Source: Nonomuraea longispora (GTDB lineage Bacteria > Actinomycetota > Actinomycetes > Streptosporangiales > Streptosporangiaceae). From it: a DNA stretch of 40,161 bases. The notes beneath the pieces were generated by a model. That model saw only the letters and a list, made by a program, of their open reading frames with translations, was not told the origin of the DNA and did no database searches. Numbering within the stretch: position 1 is the stretch's first letter; each line of letters opens with the position of its first letter. The position numbers and the translations under genes were made by a program. The DNA is taken from contig NZ_SMJZ01000067.1 in NCBI RefSeq assembly GCF_004348345.1, positions 1-40,161 of the forward strand, in the 5' to 3' direction. Shown here in pieces: positions 25,261 through 33,965 of the stretch.

Positions 25261-26004
25261 ATGGCCATCCACATCACGACGCTCGCCGAACGACCCGAGT
25301 TCATCGGCACTGTCTGGGAGATGCCCGACAGTTGGCCGAAGTTCATGGATCACGACCCGATCGCGTGGTCCCTGTTCGGTCCGGTCGTGCAGCCACACCG
25401 CGACTACGCCGTCATCGCCACCGAGGACGACGTCCTTGTCGGACACGGCCACAGCGTCCCCTTCGCCTTGAACCTGCCCGGTCGTGGCCCCGAACTGCCC
25501 GACACCGGTTGGGACCAGATCCTCATGTGGGCGCACTCGGACCTGCGCAAGGAGATCACCCCCGACGCGGTGAGCGCCCTGGAGATCAGCATCCATCCGG
25601 AGCATCAGGGCAAAGGGCTGTCCGCATTGCTCCTCGACGCGCTGCGCGACAACGCGAAGTCCAAGGGTTTCACGGAGCTGCTGGCACCCGTACGCCCCAA
25701 TGGCAAGCACCTGGAGCCCCACACGTCGATGTCCGAGTACGCGTTCCGCACCCGTGAGGACGGCCTGCCCGCCGACCCGTGGCTGCGCGTGCACGTACGC
25801 GCCGGCGGCACCATCGTGAAAGTCGCGCCGGCGTCCCAGACCATCTCGGGATCCCTGGAACAGTGGCGAACGTGGACAGGCCAGCCGTTCGATGTGAACG
25901 GTCCCGTAGAGGTGCCGCTCACGCTGTCCCCGGTCATATGCGACCTCGCGCAGAACTACGCCGTGTACGTGGAGCCGAACGTGTGGGTGCGGCACTCGTT
26001 GTGA
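25261..26004 (+). CDS. GNAT-family N-acetyltransferase
   Basis: A 247-residue protein with the GNAT acetyl-CoA motif HQGKGLSALLLDALRDNAKS (about 115-134), preceded by the beta-strand ALEISIHPE. The N-terminal part (MAIHITTLAERPEFIGTVWE) and the C-terminal part (WVRHSL) extend beyond a minimal GNAT fold. The substrate is unknown. The ATG at 25261 begins the family-like sequence; upstream residues of the longer frame are promoter. A TATATAA run at 25177-25183 is a candidate -10 about 78 nt upstream. It is divergent from the histidine kinase. Confidence 0.85.
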   Translation: MAIHITTLAERPEFIGTVWEMPDSWPKFMDHDPIAWSLFGPVVQPHRDYAVIATEDDVLVGHGHSVPFALNLPGRGPELPDTGWDQILMWAHSDLRKEITPDAVSALEISIHPEHQGKGLSALLLDALRDNAKSKGFTELLAPVRPNGKHLEPHTSMSEYAFRTREDGLPADPWLRVHVRAGGTIVKVAPASQTISGSLEQWRTWTGQPFDVNGPVEVPLTLSPVICDLAQNYAVYVEPNVWVRHSL

Positions 26005-26130
26005 ACACACCGGCGAAGCCACTACGGGCGCCTGCGGCCAGCCACACCTGATGTGAAGGCGTCGGAAGCACCCGCCGCCGCCGCACGATGACCGGCTTGT
26101 ACGGATCCTGCCGCGAGGGGCGCGCCCGGC

Positions 26131-26769
26131 TCAGAAGGCGCTTATCGCCGCAGGTGCGCGCTCGGCACGGCTCAGGGTGCGGATGACCGCGGTGGCTCCG
26201 TGGCGGTGGACGGCCAGGCGGGCCAGCAGCTCCACGACGGGTTCGTTGACGGCCGGCGGCAGCTGGGGGGTGTCCACGCCGACGCTGGCCGCCAGGTCGT
26301 CGGAGTGGACGACCAGCTCCACCAGCCGGGTGAGCAGAAAGTCGTCCAGCCGCAGGCACCACCCGGCCCAGGGCAGCAGCACCACGCGGCCGTCCGGCTC
26401 GGCGGGCAGCGCGGCGCTCTGGTGGTCGAGCAGCGCCTGCGCCTTGTCCGCAAGGACGGCGGGCCCTTCCGCGGCGGCCGCCTCGCCGCCGCGCCTGACG
26501 CTCACGTTGCTCTCGTGGTCGAGGCCGGCCTGCACCCACGGCGAGCGTGAGTAGTGCTCGATGAGGTCGAGGGGCTCCTGAACCTCGCCGTCGGGCGGGA
26601 GTACGTCGCCGACCCTGACGAGCTGGTGAGCCAGGTGCCCGGCCAGTCCCGCGACACTGAACTCGGTCAGCGCGCTCGGTTTGTCCCACGACGTGCTCAC
26701 GGCGGGGTGACGTAGGAGCGACACCGCCGACGTCGCGGCCACCAGATAGGACCGCCTGATCTCCCCCAT
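26131..26769 (-). CDS. Maleylpyruvate isomerase-like mycothiol-dependent enzyme (DinB-type fold)
   Basis: A 212-residue member of the mycothiol-dependent maleylpyruvate isomerase N-terminal domain family, which uses mycothiol and a divalent metal. Metal ligands are suggested by GHLAHQLVRVGD (His45 and His48) and VELVVHSDDLAASV in the C-terminal half. The actual reaction is unknown; many such proteins are detoxification enzymes. The ATG at 26767-26769 starts it. Presence of this family supports an actinobacterial host. The flanking 126 nt towards the GNAT gene holds nothing I can identify. Confidence 0.8.
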   Translation of the reverse strand: MGEIRRSYLVAATSAVSLLRHPAVSTSWDKPSALTEFSVAGLAGHLAHQLVRVGDVLPPDGEVQEPLDLIEHYSRSPWVQAGLDHESNVSVRRGGEAAAAEGPAVLADKAQALLDHQSAALPAEPDGRVVLLPWAGWCLRLDDFLLTRLVELVVHSDDLAASVGVDTPQLPPAVNEPVVELLARLAVHRHGATAVIRTLSRAERAPAAISAF

Positions 26770-26841
26770 TTGCCGCCCTTCCCCAATCCAGGTGGTACGC
26801 GCTAACCCTATCCATTCACCATTTCCGGATATGTTCGGTCC

Positions 26842-27570
26842 TCAGGCCAGGGCCTTCCTGATCGCCGACCTGACGAACGCCCGCGCCAGCCGGGCCCTCC
26901 TGAAGCGGCTCAGCACCGGAGGCGGGTCGCCGTACCTGCGGGCACGGATGTCGGCCACCACGGTGCCCGGCGCTCCCAGCCCGGCCGCCACGTCAAGAGC
27001 CTCCCGCTTGCTGATCAGGCGGCCCTCCCGCAGGGTCACCGTGGCCCTGGCGACCGTCAGCACACCCAGGTCCACCCAGACCTCCTGCAACCAGCGCCGT
27101 CGCGCCCTGGTCTTGGCCAGCCAGAAGTCCCGTAGGTCCGACCGGACGAACGCCTCCAGCTCCGCGTCCGACACCGGGGGCAGCACCTCGCCGGGCGGCG
27201 GGCCGTACAACCGCCGGGGCGCCGTGTGCAACTCGCGCCGCGTGACGGCGGTGACGGGACGGCGGAAGATGCGCTCGTGCGCCCACGTCACATGCTCGGC
27301 GGACAGATCGTCCAGCTCCTGGCGGGGCATGTACGAGCAGTGCAGCAGGCCGGCGAGCGGTGGTTCGAGCGCGCGGTGCACGGCCTTGATGTCGCGCCAC
27401 TGCTGCATCGTCACGGGCGAGTCGAGCACCGCGATCAGGTCGAGGTCGCTGCGGCCGGGCCGGTAGTCGCCGGCCCCGAGCGAGCCGTGGGCCCAGAGCG
27501 CGACCAGGGGGACGGCCGGTTCGATCCTGTCGAGAAAATCCGTCAGCAGGCGTTCGGTCGCTGCATGCAT
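26842..27570 (-). CDS. Nucleotidyltransferase (aminoglycoside adenylyltransferase-like)
   Basis: A 242-residue protein with the nucleotidyltransferase active site: HGSLGAGDYRPGRSDLDLIAVLD (His28, Gly29, Ser30, then Asp42 and Asp44). This is the pattern hGSx(n)DxD of pol-beta-like transferases, the group that includes streptomycin/spectinomycin adenylyltransferases. The C-terminal half is helical and Arg-rich. Resistance function is possible but not shown. Its start is only 10 nt from the divergent SDR gene, and a CATAGT -10 lies 7 nt before the ATG on the minus strand, so it is probably leaderless. Confidence 0.78.
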   Translation of the reverse strand: MHAATERLLTDFLDRIEPAVPLVALWAHGSLGAGDYRPGRSDLDLIAVLDSPVTMQQWRDIKAVHRALEPPLAGLLHCSYMPRQELDDLSAEHVTWAHERIFRRPVTAVTRRELHTAPRRLYGPPPGEVLPPVSDAELEAFVRSDLRDFWLAKTRARRRWLQEVWVDLGVLTVARATVTLREGRLISKREALDVAAGLGAPGTVVADIRARRYGDPPPVLSRFRRARLARAFVRSAIRKALA

Positions 27571-27590
27571 GATGGTCACTATGATCGATC
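27560..27590. promoter_or_regulatory. Back-to-back leaderless promoters
   Basis: The starts of the nucleotidyltransferase (27570, minus) and the SDR gene (27581, plus) are 10 nt apart. CATGAT ends 7 nt before the SDR ATG, and CATAGT ends 7 nt before the minus-strand ATG. Each -10 box therefore lies at the edge of the opposite coding sequence. Confidence 0.45.
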
Positions 27591-28396
27591 CACACCTCGC
27601 AGGGAAGGTCGCACTGATCACCGGCGCCAATCACGGCATCGGCGCGGCCACGGCGGTCGCGCTGGCCGCCGAGGGCGTCGCGGTCTTCCTCACCTACAAA
27701 CGGCTCCCCCCGCTGAACGACCCGGCCACCCCACCCGCCTACGACCAGGCCCGCGGCTCCGACGCCGGCGAGGTGTTGCGGCGCATCCGGGAGGCGGGCG
27801 GCACCGCGGAGGCCGCCGAGGCCGACCTGGCCGACCCGCGGACCCCGAAGGCCCTGTTCGACCAGGTGGAGAAGACCTTCGGCCCTGTGGAGATCCTGGT
27901 CAACAACGCCAGCGGCTGGCTGAGCGACACCTTCACCCCTGCGGGCCGTGACGCCATCGGCCGCCCGTTGCGGCCGGTCGACGCCGAGACGCACGAACGG
28001 CAGTTCGCGGTCGACGTGCGCGCACCGGCACTGCTGATCTCGGAGTTCGCCCGGCGCCACGTCGAACGCGGCGCGAGCTGGGGCCGCATCGTCGGCCTCA
28101 CCTCCGGCGGCCCCGAGGGCTTCCCCACGGAGGTCTCCTACGGCGCGGCGAAGGCGGCCCAGGAGAACTACACCATGTCGGCAGCGCACGAGCTCGGCGC
28201 GTACGGCGTCACGGCCAACATGGTCTATCCGCCCGTGACCGACACCGGCTGGGTCAACGCGGAGGTGGAGCAGCTGGTCGCGGAGAGCGGCGTGCTGCGC
28301 GAGGTGGCGCAGCCGGAAGACGTCGCCGAGGTCATCACCTTCCTGGCCTCCCACCAGGGCAGGAAGGTCACCGCTCAGACGATCAGGATGTTCTGA
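27581..28396 (+). CDS. Short-chain dehydrogenase/reductase
   Basis: A 271-residue classical SDR oxidoreductase. The NAD(P)-binding motif is TGANHGIG (14-21), followed by LVNNASGW, GLTSGG with the catalytic Ser region, and the YGAAK catalytic pair (Tyr187, Lys191). Residues after the first strand (FLTYKR) suggest NADP preference. The insertion around PPAYDQARGSDAGEV is longer than in most 3-oxoacyl-ACP reductases. The start could be ATG 27569, 27572 or 27581; the last gives the standard length and a -10 box at 7 nt. It is convergent with prs, 28 nt away. Confidence 0.85.
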   Translation: MIDPHLAGKVALITGANHGIGAATAVALAAEGVAVFLTYKRLPPLNDPATPPAYDQARGSDAGEVLRRIREAGGTAEAAEADLADPRTPKALFDQVEKTFGPVEILVNNASGWLSDTFTPAGRDAIGRPLRPVDAETHERQFAVDVRAPALLISEFARRHVERGASWGRIVGLTSGGPEGFPTEVSYGAAKAAQENYTMSAAHELGAYGVTANMVYPPVTDTGWVNAEVEQLVAESGVLREVAQPEDVAEVITFLASHQGRKVTAQTIRMF

Positions 28397-28424
28397 CCGG
28401 TGACTTCCCGGTGCTCAGGTGAAC

Positions 28425-29366
28425 TCACGGGCTCGTGTCGAAGAGCGCGCTCACCGACTCGCCGTCGTGGATGCGGCGCATGGCCTCGGCCAGGGCGGGT
28501 GCGATCGACAGGACGGTGAGCTTGTCGCAGGGCTTGGGCGGCGGCACGGTGTTGGTGCAGACGATCTCCTCGACCTCCGGCAGCGCGCCCAGCCGCTCCA
28601 GCGCCCCGCCCGAGAACAACCCGTGCGTGCAGGCCACGCGGACCGACCTGACGCCCTGTTCGCGCAGCCGGTCGAGGAGTTCGATGACCGTGGAGCCCTT
28701 GGCGATCTCGTCGTCCAGGATGATCACGTCTTTGCCGGCCACCTCGCCGATCACGGAGCTGATGACCACGCGGTCGTCGCTGTAACGCTGCTTGGCGCCC
28801 ATGGCGACGCCGGTGCCGAGCAGGCGGGCGAAGGCGGCGGCCTCCTTGGCGTTGCCGAGGTCGGGGGAGACGACGACGGTGTTGGACAGGTCGTACTGGC
28901 GGAAGTGGGCGGCCAGCTCGCGCAGCGCGTGCAGGTGGTCCACGGGGACGCTGAAGAAGCCGTGCACCTGCGGCGAGTGCAGCGTCATCGCCAGCACCCG
29001 GCTGGCTCCTGCGGCCACCATGAGGTCGGCGACCAGCCGGCCGCCGATGGAGATGCGGGGAGCGTCCTTCTTGTCGCTGCGCGCGTAGGCGTAGTGGGGC
29101 AGGACGACCGTGGTCCTCGCGGCGGAGGCGCCGCGGGCGGCGTCGAGCATCAGCAGCAGCTCGACGAGGTTCTCCTGCGTCGGCGGGACGAGAGGCTGGA
29201 TGAGGAAGACGTCACGTTCGCGGCAGTTGGCCTGCAACTGCACTTCGAGCACGTCGTTGGCGAAGCGGTGGACCTGGACGGGGTGGAGGGGGGTGCCCAG
29301 GTGGGCGCAGATCTCCTCCGCGAGCTCGGGGTGGGCACTGCCGCTGAAGACCGTGATATCACGCAC
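28425..29366 (-). CDS. Divergent ribose-phosphate diphosphokinase (PRPP synthetase paralogue)
   Basis: A 313-residue class I-like PRPP synthetase, which makes phosphoribosyl pyrophosphate from ribose 5-phosphate and ATP. The catalytic flexible loop region is present as ARSDKKDAPRISIGGRL (95-111) in place of the usual RQDKKHRGREPIS. The ribose-phosphate loop reads DDEIAKGST (218-226) where canonical enzymes have DDMIDTGGT. These changes suggest a paralogue rather than the main housekeeping enzyme, so I leave the symbol empty. The start is a GTG at 29366. It is followed on the same strand by nothing and is preceded by a HAD phosphatase gene 33 nt upstream. Confidence 0.82.
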   Translation of the reverse strand: MRDITVFSGSAHPELAEEICAHLGTPLHPVQVHRFANDVLEVQLQANCRERDVFLIQPLVPPTQENLVELLLMLDAARGASAARTTVVLPHYAYARSDKKDAPRISIGGRLVADLMVAAGASRVLAMTLHSPQVHGFFSVPVDHLHALRELAAHFRQYDLSNTVVVSPDLGNAKEAAAFARLLGTGVAMGAKQRYSDDRVVISSVIGEVAGKDVIILDDEIAKGSTVIELLDRLREQGVRSVRVACTHGLFSGGALERLGALPEVEEIVCTNTVPPPKPCDKLTVLSIAPALAEAMRRIHDGESVSALFDTSP

Positions 29367-29399
29367 GGTTCCCAGAGCTTAGCGACTCCGGCTCGGCGT

Positions 29400-30038
29400 T
29401 CACGAGAGCAGCTCGGGGGTGAGCGCGTCGAGGTTGGGCAGGACGCGCCAGGCCAGGGCGAGCGCGTCAGGCGCCGGCGGGTAACGCGGGTGGGGCACGG
29501 CGATCACGTGCATGCCCGCGGCGTGGGCGGAGCGCAGCCCGTTGCTGGAGTCCTCGACCGCCACGCAGCCGCGGGGGTCGAGGTCCAGCCGCCGGGCAGC
29601 CTCCAGGTAGCCGTCGGGCGCCGGCTTGCCCCGCGCCACCTCCTCGGTGGAGACGGTGGCGGCGAAGCACTGCTTCAGGTCGGCCGCGTCCAGCACCACG
29701 TCGATCAGCGTGCGCGGCGACGAGCTGGCCAGCCCCAGTGTGTTGCGTTCGGCCAGGCGGCGCACCGCCTGCACCGCCCCCGGCATCAGCGGCACGCCGT
29801 CGCGGTAGCGGGCGGCCATCTGCTCGACGACGGCGCGGGCGATCTCGGCGGGCGGCATGCGCACGCCGAGCTCGTGCAGGTAGGCGGACCACTCGGCGGT
29901 GCTCATGCCCATGAGCCTGGACTGCGTGTCGGGCTGCCAGGTGCCGCCGTGCTCGGCCACGAACGCCCGGCGCACCTCCTCCCACACGGGCTCGGAGTCC
30001 ACCAGCACGCCATCGAGATCGAACACGCAAGCTCTCAC
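29400..30038 (-). CDS. HAD-family hydrolase (beta-phosphoglucomutase-like)
   Basis: A 212-residue subfamily IA HAD phosphatase. It contains ACVFDLDGVLVDSEPVW (Asp7 nucleophile, Asp9 acid/base), an alpha-helical cap, LASSSPR (motif II), GKPAPDGYLEAARRL (motif III Lys) and VEDSSNGLRSA (motif IV acids). It is most like beta-phosphoglucomutase/sugar-phosphatase members. The start is a GTG at 30038. It lies 33 nt upstream of the PRPP synthetase gene on the same strand, so the two may be one operon of sugar-phosphate metabolism. Confidence 0.88.
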   Translation of the reverse strand: MRACVFDLDGVLVDSEPVWEEVRRAFVAEHGGTWQPDTQSRLMGMSTAEWSAYLHELGVRMPPAEIARAVVEQMAARYRDGVPLMPGAVQAVRRLAERNTLGLASSSPRTLIDVVLDAADLKQCFAATVSTEEVARGKPAPDGYLEAARRLDLDPRGCVAVEDSSNGLRSAHAAGMHVIAVPHPRYPPAPDALALAWRVLPNLDALTPELLS

Positions 30039-30110
30039 GACCGCGAGAATACGCGAACGGCGACCCGCAGGGATCGGCCGACATATGTCCTTATTGCCCG
30101 AGATTCATGC

Positions 30111-30116
30111 TAATAG
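30111..30116 (+). promoter_or_regulatory. Candidate extended -10 box of the alkylsulfatase gene
   Basis: TGCTAATAG contains an extended -10 (TGN then TAATAG) in an AT-rich patch about 50 nt before the alkylsulfatase ATG. No clear -35 was found. Confidence 0.35.
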
Positions 30117-30165
30117 GGAAAGTCTGTTGAGCTATCGCGACTGATTCCCGGGCATTCCACACGGC

Positions 30166-31965
30166 ATGGCAGACCTTCCACTTCACGACCAGGGCGACTT
30201 CGCGGACGCCGACCGCGGCTTCATCGCGAAGCTCAGCCCGGCGGTCGTCAGAACGGCGGACGGCCGGGTCGTCTGGGACGGTGACTCCTACGACTTCCTC
30301 CAGGAGGACTGCCCGGAGACGGCCCATCCCGGCCTCTGGAGACAGAGCCGGCTCTGCGCCAGGCAGGGACTGTACGAGGTCACCCCCGGCGTCTACCAGG
30401 TTCGCGGCCTGGACCTGTCGAACATGACCCTGGTCGAGGGCGAGCGGGGCGTCGTCGTGATCGACCCGCTGATCTCCACCGAGTGCGCCGCCGCCGCGCT
30501 GAAGTTGTACCGCGCCCACCGCGGCGATCGCCCGGTCACCGGCGTCATCTACACCTGCACGCACGTCGACCACTTCGGCGGCGCACGCGGCGTCACCGAC
30601 GGCGGCGTGCCGATCCTGGCCCCTGCCGGGTTCCTGGAGCACGCCGCGTCCGAACGGGTCTACGCCGGCCACGCGATGACCCGCCGGGCCGTCTACCTGT
30701 ACGGCCGCGCGCTGCCCCGCTCGCCCGAGGGCCAGATCGGCTGCGGCCTCGGCATGACCGCGTCGACGGGCACCGTGTCGCTCATCCCGCCCACGCTGGA
30801 TCTCACGCGCACCGGCCAGGAGGAGACGGTCGACGGCGTCAGGATGATCTTCCACCTCACGCCGGACGCCGCCGCCCCGGCCGAGATGAACGTGTTCCTG
30901 CCCGACCGCCGCGCCCTCTGCCTGGCCGAGAACGCCACTCGCAACCAGCACAACCTGCTGTCCCTGCGCGGCGCTGCCGTACGCGACGCCCGCGCGTGGG
31001 CGCGTTACCTGACCGAGGCCGTCTCCCTGTTCGCCGGCCGGGCCGACGTCGCCTTCGCCTCGCACCACTGGCCCACCTGGGGCGGGGAGACCGTCGTACG
31101 CTTCATCGAGCAGCAGCGCGACATGTACGCCTACCTGCACGACCAGACCCTGCGCCTGATCAACAAAGGCCTGACGGGGCCCGAGATCGCCGAGGCCATG
31201 CAGATGCCGCCTCAGCTGGAGCGGGCCTGGCACACCCACGGCTACCACGGCTCGCTCTCCCACAACGTCAGGGCCGTCTACCAGCGCTACCTCGGCTGGT
31301 TCGACGGCAACCCGGCCCACCTGTGGGAACACCCGCCCAGGGAGAGCGCCATCCGCTACGTCGAGTGTCTGGGTGGAGCCGCCGGCGTGGTCGAGTTCGC
31401 CCGGCGCTACATCGGCGAGAACGATTTGCGCTTCGCCGCCCAGCTGCTCAACCACGCGGTCTTCGCCGACGAGGGCAACAAGGAGGCCCGCGACCTGCTC
31501 GCCGAGGTCTACACCAGGCTGGGCCACGGGGCCGAGAACGCCACCTGGCGCAACTTCTACCTCATGGGCGCGCTGGAGCTGGCCGACGGCATCGTGCCCG
31601 CCACCATGGACGTCACCTCGCCGGACCTGCTCGCCGCGCTGAGCGTCGAGCAGATCTTCGATTCGGTCGCCATCCGCGTCGACGGGCAGCGCGCCTGGCA
31701 CGAGCGGCTGTCCATCGACTGGCACCTGACCGACCTGGGGGAGCGGCACCGTACGACGTTGTGCAACGGGGTGCTCGTGCAGCAGCGGGACCCGCGTGAC
31801 GACGCCGCCGACCTGACCCTGCGGCTGACGAAGGAGCAGCTCGTGGGACTGCTGGCGGGCAAGGGCGTCGAAGGGGTCGAACGCGAGGGCAACACGGCGG
31901 TGTTGCAGCGGCTGGTCGCCGTGCTGGACCGGGCGATGCCGGACTTCGCGATCGTGACGGCCTGA
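30166..31965 (+). CDS. Alkyl/aryl-sulfatase, SdsA1-like (metallo-beta-lactamase fold)
   Basis: A 599-residue type III alkylsulfatase that would hydrolyse alkyl sulfates such as SDS. The N-terminal metallo-beta-lactamase domain covers about 70-300, a helical dimerisation domain about 310-480, and an SCP2-like C-terminal domain about 490-599. The metal motif normally HxHxDH reads TCTHVDHFGG: Cys131 replaces the first His while His133, Asp135 and His136 remain. The acidic ligands in APAEM and CLAEN and the ASHHWPTWG histidine are conserved, as is HNLLSLRGA. SdsA1 enzymes are usually secreted, but no signal peptide is visible here. The His-to-Cys change may alter metal use or activity. Confidence 0.88.
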   Translation: MADLPLHDQGDFADADRGFIAKLSPAVVRTADGRVVWDGDSYDFLQEDCPETAHPGLWRQSRLCARQGLYEVTPGVYQVRGLDLSNMTLVEGERGVVVIDPLISTECAAAALKLYRAHRGDRPVTGVIYTCTHVDHFGGARGVTDGGVPILAPAGFLEHAASERVYAGHAMTRRAVYLYGRALPRSPEGQIGCGLGMTASTGTVSLIPPTLDLTRTGQEETVDGVRMIFHLTPDAAAPAEMNVFLPDRRALCLAENATRNQHNLLSLRGAAVRDARAWARYLTEAVSLFAGRADVAFASHHWPTWGGETVVRFIEQQRDMYAYLHDQTLRLINKGLTGPEIAEAMQMPPQLERAWHTHGYHGSLSHNVRAVYQRYLGWFDGNPAHLWEHPPRESAIRYVECLGGAAGVVEFARRYIGENDLRFAAQLLNHAVFADEGNKEARDLLAEVYTRLGHGAENATWRNFYLMGALELADGIVPATMDVTSPDLLAALSVEQIFDSVAIRVDGQRAWHERLSIDWHLTDLGERHRTTLCNGVLVQQRDPRDDAADLTLRLTKEQLVGLLAGKGVEGVEREGNTAVLQRLVAVLDRAMPDFAIVTA

Positions 31966-31996
31966 CCCGCGCGCCGCTCGCCGGGGGCGCCGGGGG

Positions 31997-32464
31997 CTAG
32001 GTGCGGGCCGCCTCGGCGTGCAGCGCCTCGCAGGCCAGCCCCAGCAACGTCACCAGGACGGCCGCGATCGCGGGCCCGAGGACCAGCGGGACCGTCAGCT
32101 CGCCCGCGTGCCACACGGCCGCCGCGGTCGCCGCCGACGTCAGCACCGTCATCCCGAACATGGCCGCCCACAGCGGCAACATCCGCAGGTAGGCGAACAG
32201 CAGCCCGAACACCGGCCACACGAACGGCGGCGCCGCCACGGCCAGCGCGGCCCAGCCGCCCGTCACCAGGCCCAGCCACACGAGCGCCGGGATGGGCCGG
32301 CGTTCGAGCACGGGGCCGGCGGCGTACACGAGGCCGAGCAGCACGCCTGCGGCGGCCACGGCCACGAGGCCGTCGCGCAGCACGGTGACCACGGCCATGA
32401 GCAGCAGCCCGCACGCCGTGACGTGCGTTGCCCACTGCAGCAACCGCAACGGAAGGTTCGGCAT
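31997..32464 (-). CDS. Orphan membrane sensor module resembling a truncated histidine kinase
   Basis: A 155-residue protein with about five membrane helices and a short tail ending LACEALHAEAART then TAG. Topology and residues such as PVFGLLFAYLRMLPLWAAM and LVLGPAIAAVLVTLLG match the N-terminal sensor part of NarL/DesK-like histidine kinases, which normally continue through a coiled linker into the His-bearing domain. Here the frame stops exactly at the linker and no kinase domain follows; the next gene is the convergent alkylsulfatase. It is either a truncated pseudogene or a stand-alone membrane protein. The start is ATG 32464. Confidence 0.6.
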   Translation of the reverse strand: MPNLPLRLLQWATHVTACGLLLMAVVTVLRDGLVAVAAAGVLLGLVYAAGPVLERRPIPALVWLGLVTGGWAALAVAAPPFVWPVFGLLFAYLRMLPLWAAMFGMTVLTSAATAAAVWHAGELTVPLVLGPAIAAVLVTLLGLACEALHAEAART

Positions 32465-32499
32465 GACTCACTCAGCGTAACGCCGGGTGAGCGCCCTGA

Positions 32500-33939
32500 T
32501 CAGCCAGGCCCGCGGTCGCCACGCCGGGCGAACGCCGTCAGCAGGTAGTACAGCGCGCCGGCCACGACGAGGGCGACCACCACGCCGATGTTGGCCGCCC
32601 CGAACGTGCCGCTCTCCAGCTCGCGGCTCATGAGGAAGCCGACGATCGCGGCGATGTTCTCGTCGGCCGAGGTGATGAGGCCGAGCCCCACGACCGACGC
32701 CACCACCAGCGACACCAGGCCCGGCCAGTGCAGCGCGGGAGCGCCGGGACGCAGCAGCCGCTCGCGGTCGGCGCCGTCGGCGGGCCCGCCGTACGACCGA
32801 CCGCCCTTCCGCAGCCGCCACATGTCGACCAGGAACACCGCCGCCCAGGCCGCCATCACCACGCCGATGATCGCGAGGAACGCCTGGAAGGTGGCGAGGA
32901 AGCTGGTGGAGACGAACAGCAGGTAGTAGCCGCCGAGCACCATGAGCAGCCCGTCGATCAGCACCGCGTAGTGCCGCCTGATCGGTACGCCGAGCGCCAG
33001 CATCGACAATCCCGACGAGTAGATGTCCATGATGGCCCCGGCCAGGAAGCCGCCGATGGCGGTCAGCAGGTACGCCAGCAGGAACCAGGTCGGCAGCGCC
33101 CCGGCCAGCGCCGCCACCGGGTCGCCGCCCGCGGCCTCGGCCAGCGACGGGTCGCCGCCCGCCAGCAGCACGCCGAACACGAGCAGCACCATGGGCGGCA
33201 GCGCGCCGCCGAGCATCGTCCACAGGGCCACCGAGCGCGGGCGCGAGCCGGACGGCAGGTAACGGGAGTAGTCGGCGCCGCAGTTGACCCAGCCCAGGCC
33301 CAGCAGGGTCATGGCGAAGATGATCCCGCCCACCCAGCCGCCGGGACCGGCCGTGGTCTCCAGCGACACGCCGAGCCTCGGGGCCATGAGGATCATGTAG
33401 ACGACGGTCAGCACGACGAACGCGTACGTCAGGTAGCGCTGCACCACCATGATCATCGCGTGGCCGTACACGCCGACCGCGATCACCACGACGGCGGCCA
33501 CGGCGAAGCACACGGCGGTGGCCGTCGTGGGCGGGACGCCGGGCGCGAGCCGGCCCAGGATGGCCGCGCCGCTCTGCGCGGCCAGCGTGACGAGCACGAT
33601 CTCCCAGCCGACGTTCGACACGTATGACAGCGCCGCCGGCAGCTTGTTGCCCTGGTAGCCGAACGGCGCCCGGCCCAGCGTCATGGTGGGCACGCCCGAC
33701 CTCGCGCCGGCGATCGCGACGAGGCCGACCAGCAGGAACGACAGCGCGTAGCCGATGGCCCCGGTGATGATCGCGGGCACCACGCCGAGGCCCAGTCCGA
33801 CGATGTAGACACCGAACGCGACTCCGAACAGCGACAGGTTCGAGCCCGCCCACGGCCAGAAGAGGTCTCTCGGCCGCCCGTGCCGCTCGGCTTCGGGGAC
33901 CGCGTTGATGCCGTTCTGCTCCACGGCCATCGTGTCCAT
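32500..33939 (-). CDS. NCS1-family nucleobase:cation symporter (cytosine/purine permease-like)
   Basis: A 479-residue transporter with about twelve hydrophobic segments. The N-terminal RPRDLFWPWAGSNLSLFGVA and the GRAPFGYQGNKLPAALSYVS stretch are typical of the NCS1 cytosine/purine/hydantoin permeases (CodB-like). A conserved NCGADYSRYLP lies near the middle. It probably imports a nucleobase or related ring compound with a cation. The start is ATG 33939 (ATG 33930 is possible). It is divergent from a DHA2 exporter. Confidence 0.88.
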   Translation of the reverse strand: MDTMAVEQNGINAVPEAERHGRPRDLFWPWAGSNLSLFGVAFGVYIVGLGLGVVPAIITGAIGYALSFLLVGLVAIAGARSGVPTMTLGRAPFGYQGNKLPAALSYVSNVGWEIVLVTLAAQSGAAILGRLAPGVPPTTATAVCFAVAAVVVIAVGVYGHAMIMVVQRYLTYAFVVLTVVYMILMAPRLGVSLETTAGPGGWVGGIIFAMTLLGLGWVNCGADYSRYLPSGSRPRSVALWTMLGGALPPMVLLVFGVLLAGGDPSLAEAAGGDPVAALAGALPTWFLLAYLLTAIGGFLAGAIMDIYSSGLSMLALGVPIRRHYAVLIDGLLMVLGGYYLLFVSTSFLATFQAFLAIIGVVMAAWAAVFLVDMWRLRKGGRSYGGPADGADRERLLRPGAPALHWPGLVSLVVASVVGLGLITSADENIAAIVGFLMSRELESGTFGAANIGVVVALVVAGALYYLLTAFARRGDRGPG

Positions 33940-33965
33940 GATCGGACGCTACTCGCCTTCTGCGT

